64,000 nucleotides of DNA from assembly GCA_016858145.1 (NCBI GenBank), contig JAEHOE010000023.1, positions 682,001-746,000 on the forward strand, read 5' to 3'. This DNA comes from Edaphochlamys debaryana (Eukaryota > Chlorophyta > Chlorophyceae > Chlamydomonadales). Position 1 is the first letter of the stretch, and every line of letters begins with the position of its first letter. Position numbers and translations under genes: made by a program. Under the pieces are notes generated by a model. It did not search any database. It had not been told where the DNA came from and was given only the letters and a program-made list of their open reading frames with translations. Below, piece after piece: positions 54,574 to 64,000 of the stretch.

Positions 54574-57250
54574 ATGCAGGCCCCGAGGACCCTCCCTTGG
54601 CCCCTGCGACCACGGACTCCCTTGGCTCCTGCTCTGAGTCGCTTCCGCTCCCACACCTCGCTCCCCAGGCTCACGGCAGTTGCAGATAAAACTACCAGGC
54701 ATTCACCTATCGACTGCACGCCACGCTCCTGCACGCTCTACGACTCCAGTCCTAAAGGCGGCAAGGGCAACACGGACCAGAACGCCACGGACACTGCGCC
54801 CCCCGGCAGCAAGCTCCCCTGTCAACCCTCCAGCAGGGACTGCTCGCGGGCCGTCCTCAAGGCTCACCCCATCACCTGCTCCACGGAAAGCTCCTACAGC
54901 AGCTCGTCAAGCCATTGGTCCCACGGCCCCTCTCGTTACGAGGTCACTGCCGACGCTGCCTCCCCTGAGCCCGACCTTCCGGACGCCCCCTCGTGGCACT
55001 ACAGCTCCTCTGACGAGTCCTCACGCCACGACTCCAGCGCCTCTGAGCCTTCCCGCGTGGTCTCGTCACCATGCGAGGCCCTGCTGCCACGCACAGTCAC
55101 GCCGCACACCCTGACCCCGCCCCTGGCCTGGAGCGGCTCGACCGAGCTGGAGGAGCAGACAGCGACGCCGGAGCAACCATCCTTAAGCTCGTTCCCGGCG
55201 CCCGCGGACGGCATCTGCTCCGACACTTCCACGCCCATCACCACCAGCCCCTCCGCCTCCTTCTGCGCCTCCTTCCCCTCTACCGCGCACGCCCAGGCCG
55301 AGGTGCAGGGGCTGCGCGAGCAGCTAGCCGAGCTTCAAGACCGCCTGGAGCAGGAGCAGGCAACGAGCGCCAGCCTCCGCGCCAGCCTGGCCGCCGCCAC
55401 CACCCGCATCCCCGCCACCGCCGCGGACCTCGCCGCCGAGAACCGGCAGCTGCAGGCCGCGCTCGCCGCCCTCCGCGCCGGCTCCTGCGCCACCCTCGCC
55501 GCCATGCAGGCCGAGGTGGACAGCCTCACCAAGCAGTGCGGCCTGGCCGCCGCCACGCTCAGCCACAGCCGGTCCAAGGCCGAGAAGCTGGAGCGCCAGC
55601 TCACGGCCATCCGAACGGCCGCCTACGGCCTCAGCAACCGCTCGATCCAGGACATGGTGGAGCTGGGCATGGGGGTGACGGAGGCGCAGGACCGCATGGC
55701 AGCTGCCGTGGGCTGCTCCAGCCTGGAGGAGCTAGTGGCGCTCCAGCCCGTGGAGGCATTCAAGAAGCCGTGCGCCAGCGACCACTCGGCGGTGGTGTGC
55801 GTTGAGGACCCGGTCCTGGCGGCGACCCTGGCCGCCCGCGCCGCCCGCCGCGCCGCCAGCGCCCAGGCCGGCGACGCCATGCTGACGTCAGCGCCCGCGG
55901 CCCCGCTGCGCGGCGGCCGGGCCGAGGTGGTGGCGCAGGGCGCTGAGCTGGCGGCCTCGCTGCCCGGCTCCCTGGCCGCGGAGCTGCCCACCAGCGCACG
56001 GCTCGTGCTCAAGATCCTGCCATTCTTCTCCGCATCCACCGCGGCCGTCATCAACGCCACCGCCGCCAACAGCACCTGCTCCGCCGCCACCGCGGCAGCA
56101 CCCTCCCGCCAGGCCAAGCAGCTGCCTTCGCTGCAGGACGTCCTGCCCGAGGTCACCGCCGACTCCGTGCTGTCCGCCCTTCTGCCTGGCGAGTACGCGA
56201 CGCCCCTCCTGTGGGGCACGATGGAGTTGTGCGGCCCCTGCGCCCGCTGCCCGGGCCCCGACCGCCAGCTTGTCATTGTGTACGCCCACGAGGAGGCGGG
56301 GGACCTGATCGAGCGCCTGGGCGCCCAGGTCGGCGCCGCCTGTGCCGCTTTGGCGGAGGCGCAGCAGCGGGTGGCGGAGGCGGAGGCGGCACTGGCGGCG
56401 CACGCCACGCAGCCGCAGGCGCCCCCGCTTGACGCCTTCATGGCGAGCGTGCAGCGCCTGCGTCCCGGCCCAGGCTCCGGCTCCGGCCCGTGCCCGAGCG
56501 CCAGCCCTAGTGCGCTCGAGTCCGAGGCCCAGCGGCAGGCGGTTGCCGCCGCCGAGGCTGCGGTCGAGGCGGCCAGGGCGAGCCTGGAGGCGGCGAAGCC
56601 GCAGGCGGCGCGGGAGCTGGTGGCCGGCCTGGCCCACATGGTGCAGGGCATGTGCCGCGTGGCGGCCAAGGTGCACGGCCTGGGCCTGCACGTTGACGGT
56701 GAGCCGTGGGCCTGTGCGGGCAGGGGATGCACGGGCCGTATCGTTTTTGTTCAGGGAGCCGCCTTAACATGCCAGCGGCCGTCGCCCCTCACCCTCTCTG
56801 GCTCAAGCTTACCCTGCGCCCTTCTGCCCTCTACCCTCTCCACCCGCAGACATCAAGCCCGAGAACTTTGTCTTCACCTGCAGCGGCCGCGTCAAGGGCA
56901 TTGACGCCGGCTCGATCCGGCAGGCGCAGGAGGGCCACGGCTGCGAGGCCTCGTCGCCCGGCAGCGGCACCTACACGCAGGGCTACGCCGCGCCCGAGCA
57001 GAGCCCGGGCCCGGGCCAGGGCCAGGGCCGCTCGGGCGCCGCCGCCGATGTGTGGGCGCTCGGGCGTAGCGCCAAGGCGCTGCTGAAGCAGATGGTGTGG
57101 GAGCTGAACGAGGCGGGCGCCTCGGCCCTGCTTCCGGCGCTTGAGGCAGCGTTCGACGCCTCGCCGCTGCCCGACGTCGTGTCGGCGTGCTGCCAGCGCG
57201 ACCCCTCCATGCGCCTCACCGCGGGGGAGCTGCTGCGCATGCTGCTGTGA
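54574..57250 (+). CDS. Degenerate protein-kinase-like protein, right paralog
   Basis: Two exons, 54574..56698 and 56850..57250, give 841 residues. Residues 1-235 are Ser/Pro/Thr-rich and probably disordered. Residues ~240-350 are a coiled coil (EVQGLREQLAELQDRLEQEQ...). The kinase-like part has Lys-480 in LVLKILPF, a hinge-like LVIVYAHEEAGDLIERL, a coiled-coil insert, then DIKPEN (Asp-709, Lys-711, Asn-714), GIDAGS (Asp-727), AAPEQ, ADVWALG and RDPSMRLTAGELL. The HRD His and Arg are replaced by Val-Asp, DFG reads DAG, and no glycine-rich loop is evident. Metal- and phosphate-handling residues survive, so weak activity is possible but pseudokinase function is as likely. The intron interrupts the catalytic loop at the same place as in the left paralog, proving common descent. 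Confidence 0.8.
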
Positions 57251-58117
57251 GCGCCGCGGGGCGGAAGCGCAGGCAGGCAGCTAGCCCGATGGGCAGGCAG
57301 GCGGCCGCCGTCAGGCTGGCCTGCCGTCAGTAGTGCCGTGCCAGGTCGAGCTGGACGGAGCAGCGGCGCAGACAGCTGGGTGCTGCTGCAGAACAAGCAG
57401 CGGGGGGCGCTCGGGTTTTACTGACTGTGATATCGGCAAAGTAGGGGGGGAAAGCACTAATGGATTTTATGGAATTACGGCGTGGAGGGCGCACTAGGCA
57501 CGCTGACAGTGGCATGAAGGACGACAACCAGTCCGACACTCAATAAGCGACACGGATAGGGCAAGTCTGGCTATTTATTTCGTACATTGCCTCGTCTTAC
57601 TGTGATCGGCCTTCGTGATGTGGGTGGGCGTAGGAGGATCCTGCGCTGGGCTTTTGCAAGAGACGTGGGGGTCTGAGAGGCGGCCAAGGGGTAAGCTACT
57701 TCTGCGTCACAGTTTACTGGGGGGAATGCGGCTGGCGCAGGAAGGATGGCGTGTCACGGCTGGCACTTGCTGAGAACACAATGACCGACGATGCTGGGCC
57801 GGGAAAAGCGTTGTAAGGAGGGAAGAATGCCATCGACTTGCATTTGCCTCAGCAAGCAAAGACGGGCGAAGGCGTCCCAGCCCAACGCCACTACACCCCG
57901 TGCTCGTCGCCACGCCAGTCCCAGCACGCGCACCCTTACTACGCTTCACACTGCCTAACGCAAGCAAGTGCCTTGCGGCACTGCTTGCAATTGGGATTGT
58001 TGTTCATCCTGGTTCATACTTCCTAAACACGTACGGGGTAATGCCGTTGCGTCCTTCAATGGCCTCCCCCGTCCGATAGCCAACCCTCGAGCCCCTTGTG
58101 CCCACTCCCTGCCCGCG
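57251..58117. other. Intergenic between convergent genes
   Basis: 867 bases holding the 3' flanks of the kinase-like and hydrolase genes. The first ~75 bases match the flank of the left kinase paralog. TGTAA at 57813..57817 may serve the kinase-like gene. Confidence 0.5.
57813..57817 (+). promoter_or_regulatory. Possible TGTAA polyadenylation signal
   Basis: First TGTAA found after the right kinase paralog stop codon, ~560 bases downstream. Confidence 0.4.
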
Positions 58118-60593
58118 CTACCCTTGCCCTCCACTCCTGCCCCTCCACTGCTGCGTTCCTCCTCCAGCCCTGCCCCCTAGCCAGAGCCCCGCCACCAGGA
58201 AGTCCACCACGCGGCGAAGGAGCAGCTGCTGGTGCGCGGGCTGCCGGAAGTTGTGGTCCGCGCCCTCCACCAGCGCCAGGGAGTGGTTCTTGATGGCCTT
58301 GGAGAAGGCGTGAGCGTCGTCCACCGGGATAACTGCGATGGTGGGAGGGGGCCGGCCAGGGAGGGCCAGAAAGGGTCAGTGTCAGGGGCGGGGCGGCACA
58401 AAGCAGGTGAGTTGGCGAAGGAAATCAGCGAAATGCGTGCAAGCCGACTGATGGGATTGGAATGCGGTGGGGTCTGGGGCTTGGTAGCAGGGCAGGTTGA
58501 GGGAGAGGAGGCGGCAGGCGGGAGGGAGCACACTGGGGGGAGACTCAGGACGGTCACCTGTTGCAAGCGCCCCGATTTGGCCGACTCGCTCACCCGTGTC
58601 CGCGGTGCCGTGTATGGTGAGCACCTCTGCCGTGATGTTCTTGGCCGCCCCGAGCATGTCGAGCGACATACGCTCGTCCACGGCCTGCTTAGTCAGGCTG
58701 TACGTCACGGTACGGCCCCCGTCCGCCTTGACCTTCTGCTCCACCGACCCCGACTTGGCCAGGCGTTCCAAGATGTCGGCCCCGAAGCGCTCCTGGCGAC
58801 AGATGGGGGTGGTGGTGAAAGGGACTTAGAGCTGAGCGGTAACGCGTGATGGGGCGGACTGTGGGCCAAGGATTCAGCGCCAGTGCAGCCACCCGGATGG
58901 GTAGTGCCTGGTCGTGGCTCAGCCCCCGCTCCGCGGCCCCCTCACCTTGATACCCCTGTCCATGACGCCCCGCCCCGCGATGTTCACGATGTGCTGCACG
59001 TCGTCGTACTTCGAGCCGTACAGCAGTACCACGTTACCGCCCTTGCTGTGGCCTGGGGGAAGGACGGTGAGTATAGTCATGTGAGCAAGGCAGCAAGCTG
59101 CCCTACCTTTCGCCCGCGTGCCGCGAGCAGCCCCGTCCCCGCCCGCGCCCCCCTCCTCTCAAGGCACGCACCCACTACCGCGTACACGTTCTTCTTGACG
59201 ACCTGGCGCACGAACAGCACTGCGGCGCGGAGGTCCTCCACCTCCCGCCAGTAGTTGCCAAAACTGAAGGTGCCCTGGGAGGGGGGCGGGAGGGCGGGAT
59301 TTGGGGCTTAGGGCTGTGCAAACACACGCACAGTGCAAGAAGGGCTACGCCTCCGGGCACGCCGGGCAACCATGGTATCGAACACAGCTTTGTGTGATAA
59401 AGAAGGCATTGCGGGGCAGCTCCCGAGGCCTGTTGCGGTGAAAGGCAAGGCTGGGCAAACCCAGTGTGCCGCCGGAAAGCTTTCCTAGGCGCTTAACAGA
59501 GCTCCCCGTAAGCAGCGCGTTTGGGCCCAGGCTCGGACGCCGGCTGAGCTCTACCACTTGACGAGTGCGGCAGTTGCAGTAGCTGGGACAGCAGCGGCGT
59601 AAGGTCCGTAGCAGGGAAGGGCCGTAGCAAGATGCGGTAGCAGCGGTAGCGGTCACACGCCGGAAGGGGCGAAGGTCACACGCTGAACCAACGCGGGTAA
59701 CCGCGCTCCCCAACCCAGCTCCGGAATAGCCCCGACACCTTGGGGCAGCGAACGGCAACGCTTGAGGCTGCGTGGCAGATTCTGCGAGGGCGTTAAACGC
59801 TATCGGGGACATTCGACGCTTGGATCCTCGGTATCGAGTTGAAGGTGGAGGCAAGGTAGGGACCGAGAAGAGGCGTCGCAGCGCGGCACCGCAGGCAGGT
59901 CTAGAATGGTGCTGTCCTTCAGCCAAGAAGACCAGAAGGTACGAAACGCGTATGGGGTCGAGGCGTCTGGGAGTTGGCTTTGTCGCCCGGTACCGTTAGG
60001 CGGCTTCCTCGGCCCTGCCTCTCATACGGCCTGATTGACCGGGACGCGGGGTAGCGGTTGGCGGTTGGGGCGTACATGCCCGGAGGACCCCCCAGTCCCC
60101 GCGTCCCTCTCACCTGTGACTCCCCGTTGCCTGCAAAGTCGAAGCGCAGACTCGACTTGCCCCGGGAGGCCAGCGCCTGGGCGAGCGCGGGCAAGCAGAA
60201 GCCCTCCTGCACAGCACACGCCGTGGCAACGGGCAGCGGTTGGCACGCTTGCCTTATCTCCGAAGTTGGAACAGACCTATTCACAAGTCCAGCAATGCGC
60301 TGTGACCTGTATGCCAGGTAGAGGGGGGTGGCGGCCTACAGCGTGTGACCACTTTATTGAGTGTGAGCCGGGGCAGCAGGCATGTCTATGCCCGTGGAGG
60401 TCTCCACCCCCCACAACCCGGAACACGTTCTTTCCGGCCGACGCTCCCCAACACGCCACACCTCCCGACTCGCCTTGCTAGCAGCATAGCCGTGGCAGAG
60501 AATCACGAGGTCTTCGGAGCCCGTGTCGAGCAGCTTGGCATGCAAGCTTTCGTGATGGCTGTTCATGAATGTCAACACCCGCTCGTGAGCCAT
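58118..60593 (-). CDS. Alpha/beta-hydrolase (serine esterase-like), intact copy
   Basis: Six exons on the minus strand (60593..60462, 60206..60114, 59274..59172, 59052..58946, 58792..58594, 58332..58118) join in phase and give 282 residues. The fold signs are LVILCHGYAASK (oxyanion His-Gly), SSLRFDFAGNGES, the nucleophile elbow VVGHSKGGNVVLLY (Ser in GHSKGG), AEVLTIHGTADTVIPVDDA (catalytic Asp) and LVEGADHNF (catalytic His). The triad is complete. Such proteins hydrolyse small esters or lipids; the substrate is unknown. The start ACCAATGGCTC at 60593 has good context; an in-frame ATG at 60707 would add 38 Pro/Ser/Arg-rich residues and might give a transit peptide. Intron 2 (839 bases) also matches the left-arm copy. 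Confidence 0.85.
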
Positions 60594-63500
60594 TGGTGCT
60601 GATGCTCCAGGACTCGGTACAGCTTTAGGGGAAGGCCTAAGCCGCTGCGACTTCGGGCTAGGGCCGCCAGCTGTCGAGCGAGTGGGGGCTCGGTGCTGCA
60701 GCAGCATGCCGGCACGAGCTTGAGGAGTGCGGAAGTCCTATTAGCCTGCAGGCCGAGTGCATGGCCAAACTTGATCCGACAGCCAGCCGCGCCCATGCAA
60801 GACCTAGGGTGTTTGGCACCCTCAAACTGCATTCACGCGCTGCAGATATGCCATTCGCTCTGCGCACAATCCATTACACTGATAGCACCCGCCATCGCAC
60901 CGACTTCTTCAACATGCCCCTAAACGCTTGGGGCATGCGTGCTGCGGGACGCTCCTGCCAAGCCACAGCGCCATATACCGCCTTGTGGCTCTCAAAATGC
61001 TGTCGTGCACGGTGCAGGAGCCGAGGTCGGTCGGCCCCCCTGGACCGGTCCACACACACAGCGGCCTCAGCGGCCTCCAGCGTGCCCCGCCAGCTCGGGT
61101 GGAGGCCAGACCGACAGACAGAGGCCCCACACGCAGTCAGCACCGCACTGGCCCCAGCAACGGCCTCGCCCTCGCCCCTCGCCCCTCGCCCCTCGGACCT
61201 CGCGGCGGGATACATCGGTCCGGGGACCAGGACACGAGCACCGCTGGAGCGGCAACGGCCCTGGCACACAACCTGGGCCCACTTTTGCAAAGTGGGTAAG
61301 GGGGAAGTTGGAGGGCACAGCTTGCCACCAGCTGAGAAGGGATGCCACGGGATGGCATGTTTGGTGGCGCAGCTCATAATGTGGCACGCGTCCCAAGCCA
61401 CCACTTCGAAGGAAGATAACTTGCCCCTGACACCACGTACCACACATCCCACGCAGGTTCCTGCGTCGCCAGCCCGAGAAGCGCTCACGCGAACCCGGAT
61501 AGGGATGTAGCGGTGGTAGGCCGTCATGGCCCGTCCCTGAAGCCGGTACTGCCACGGAGCTGGGGACCCAACCTGACCGTGGCTTCTCCCAGGCGGAGAG
61601 CAGGAGCTATGGGTCATGCATCGGTGGGTTGGGGGCCTTTTAAGCGCTTGTTGGGTAAGAGGGGGCCAGCAGGAAGGACCGAAGGGTGGCCCGCAAGGCC
61701 GCAGGAGTCATGCATCAGGTGCAAGCAGTCTGCCAGGGAGGGCAGGGGGGAAGGAAGCTTTAGTGCAGGTCCCGATGACAGGAGGGGGGCGCCAGGGGCT
61801 GCAAGTGCTGTCGACTCACCACGCTGGCTAATGAAAGGGATGCAAGGCTCGAGCACGGGGAGCGCACTTTGCAGACCCTTGCAACCTAGGGCAGCTGCGT
61901 GGCCGGGCGCCCGTCAAGCACTGATTGCGAATATGCGGTGCTGTAGGAAGGTCCCTTGCGCAAGCCTGCTTGAGCTGTTGCTGTTTCCCGCCGCCCGGCA
62001 GAACCCAAGGCCGCGGGCCAACACTCAATGACAGCCCTGGATGGAGAGCTTGCACCCCCCTCGCCTTACTGAGGCGGTGTTTCGGCCCGAACTGACACAG
62101 GTGGGCTCACCGAGACCAAGGGTGAAAGCAGTCTATACGGTACAATTTGATACAAAGTACCGTAACTCTAAATGTCAGCATGGCGGTAAGCGTGCGGTAG
62201 GTACACACCCAAACTCGGACCATGTCACGGCCTGGGCCAGCCGTGGTGGCAGCGCCCTCCCGGCCTGGCAGCCCCGTGAGGCCGGTTACACTTGGCTGGG
62301 GCCTGCGGGGGGCTGTAGTCGTGTAGAGGCATGTCTCTTTGGAACAAGACTGCCTTACACCACAGGCAGGGGTGCAGTGGGCCAAGGTCTGAAGCAAGGG
62401 CACCGCACGGAAGCCTCTCTGAAATGGTCGGCCCTCAACGCTTGACCCCATGCAGCCCAGTTGCAGCCCAGTTGCAGCCCACAGGAGAGTCCAGGAGACC
62501 GTCCGGGCGTGGCACAGTTGGCAAGACCGGGAGGGACGGGGTTTAGGGCACTGGGTCGGGGGAGAGCTCCGCCCGTCGGCTGCTGAGGCGCGGTGAAATG
62601 AGTGAACGCTACGCGGCAAAGGGTTAAGGGGGCTGGTCAGACCCTGCGGGGCGTGGGGTGGGGGGCTGTGGGGGGCTTGCAGTGGGCCTCGCGATCGAAA
62701 CGAGTAACACGCGCTCCACCTCCCAACAAGCCCTGCACCGTGCAGCATGCCTCCCCAAGTCAAGCGGAGTGCCCCAGCGGCAGCGCAGCTGTCCCGCCGG
62801 CGCCGCGACGACCCAAGGTCCATCCCGCAGCGCGCCCGATCTCGAGCTCGCGAAACAGGTCCCCGACGCTGTGCATTCCGCCACAGATCACGGCCAGGCG
62901 CCACACAGCACCCCCACATAGTCGTCCTAGGCACACGTCAAGCTGGGAGCCTGCCGTTTGCCGCCATCGACTGCCCAGGGATGGCTAGACCGGGCGCAGA
63001 CGCTGTTCCTCTGCCTCCATCCACACAGCAAGCGCATCCAAGAGTAGAGAAGACTGCTGCCGTCCGTTAGGAGCATGGCTTGGTCGCGACCGCGCCCGAG
63101 GAGAATCGCGATGCGCATCATGGCCGGAGCCAAAGGTGCTCGCCGACGAAGACAGCCCTCGGATTATCCGAGGATTAGATATATGGATGTCAAGGAAGCC
63201 ACCAAGGAGCAGCCCTCTGGCCTACCTGGCTCAGGCTGGCTGCTTTGCTGGCTTTGCCCTGGCCAGCGTTGACCCGGCGCGGAGGCGGTCCCAGCCCACA
63301 TCCATCCCCCCGGACCCCTCGGGAGCCTTTCGATAGCAACTTGGAGGCCTCGGCAGGGCATTCCCTTAGCGGCGCCTGTGCGCCCCGACAGTACGGCACC
63401 AGGAGGCTCATCCTGCGCAGGGCCTTCGAGGGCCAAAAGCCAAGGTGCGTCGCAGCGCAAAGGCATAAGCTGAATCACTCAATACACCAGAAAGGTCTGA

Positions 63501-63832
63501 TAGTAGCGAAGTCGCTCCGCCCAACAGCGAGCAGCGCCCACGATACACCCTGTCTCAGTAGCCCTACCGCCTCCCACCGAGCTGCGGCGCGAGCAGCGGT
63601 ATCCCTTTCCCGCCTCTCCAACGTCACAAGTGGGTTGTCGACAGCGATTGTCGCGAGCTCGGGAGCCGTGTGGCGCTGGTGTGCGCCAAGTCGATCCTCG
63701 CATGCGGGGCATCGGCGCAACTGGAACTTCACTTCCGGTCCTCTGCTTGAGTGCTACTCCTTTGTCACTGTGTCGCGGACGATAACATGGTGGTTTGGCC
63801 CCTTCTTCGTGCACGCAGTAGCTCTAAGCACG
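60594..63832. other. Gene-poor region with repeat R2 copy 3
   Basis: 3.2 kb with no supported gene. It includes a short CCTCGCCCCTCG array near 61170-61200, a GCAGCCCAGTT tandem near 62450-62480 and R2 copy 3. Open frames are short or share no splice partners. Confidence 0.45.
62772..63335 (+). repeat. Dispersed repeat R2, copy 3
   Basis: Same orientation as copy 2. It matches from about CAGCGGCAGCGC to CCCTCGGGAGCCTTTC, then diverges, so it lacks the last ~100 bases that copies 1 and 2 share. No kinase-like gene lies next to it within the window. Confidence 0.7.
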
Positions 63833-63894
63833 ATGGCGACGGGATCGATGTCCGAAGTTCGCCGAGACCAACGCGACGAGTCTGCAGAACCCTC
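63833..63894 (+). CDS. Possible first exon of a gene leaving the window
   Basis: AGCACGATGGCG is a strong start context. Twenty codons (MATGSMSEVRRDQRDESAEP) plus two bases end at CTC|GTGAGTG, a consensus donor. No second exon is visible in the remaining ~100 bases. It could be chance. Confidence 0.3.
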
Positions 63895-64000
63895 GTGAGT
63901 GTACAGCAAGCATGCTTTGCTCCGTCTGGTCGCGTTGGCTTTGATGCCAGCTGGATGTCGATGGCGTCGGGGTGAACAGGCCGGTGGCTGGGTAACCGCA

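Larger units (their letters stand above)
53437..60250 (-). repeat. Right arm of inverted segmental duplication
   Basis: Mirror partner of 33226..40380: repeat R2 (+), kinase-like gene (+), intact hydrolase (-). The 13 kb spacer between arms holds the complex I, nitrilase and Hsp70-like genes, which are single-copy here. Confidence 0.7.

Overview
This is nuclear DNA from a GC-rich green alga, probably a chlorophyte of the Chlorophyceae type. The main signs are: genes split by many short GT-AG introns; strong GC preference at third codon positions; long Ala/Pro/Gly/Gln-rich low-complexity stretches; TGTAA-type polyadenylation signals after several stop codons; and a nucleus-encoded mitochondrial complex I 75-kDa subunit. 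All exon structures were assembled by eye from reading frame, splice phase and splice-site fit. No species can be named.

Left third (1-32.8 kb). The window opens with the last two exons of an unidentified Cys/Trp-rich protein. Next come a very large low-complexity protein (1171-5435), a 105-residue ubiquitin-like protein in three exons (7057-9077), and an RRM-type RNA-binding protein whose C-terminal domain occurs twice (11418-13845). A long leucine-rich-repeat gene lies on the minus strand (16733-21455). A small coiled-coil protein resembling the Tma17/Adc17 pattern follows (22199-22921), then a four-TM membrane protein on the minus strand (25641-27458) whose first exon has a ~99% identical stray copy 3.9 kb away. 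The section ends with a J-domain protein, probably plastid, on the minus strand (30155-32785).

Middle (33-60.6 kb). This part is built as an inverted segmental duplication. The left arm holds a truncated alpha/beta-hydrolase copy (+), a degenerate protein-kinase-like gene (-) and a ~0.65 kb repeat (-). The right arm holds the same elements in mirror order: repeat (+), kinase-like gene (+), intact alpha/beta-hydrolase (-). Between the arms are three ordinary housekeeping-type genes: the complex I 75-kDa subunit (13 exons, minus), an N-carbamoylputrescine amidase-like nitrilase (8 exons, minus), and a divergently transcribed Hsp70-family protein that has an ATPase domain but no recognisable substrate-binding domain.

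Right end (60.6-64 kb). This is gene-poor sequence with a third copy of the ~0.65 kb repeat and a possible first exon of a gene that leaves the window.

The genes do not form one pathway. The main interest is genome structure: the inverted duplication with one decayed and one intact hydrolase, patchy near-identity between the kinase paralogs that suggests gene conversion, a stray duplicated exon, repeat insertions inside introns, and several proteins with unusual domain make-up.
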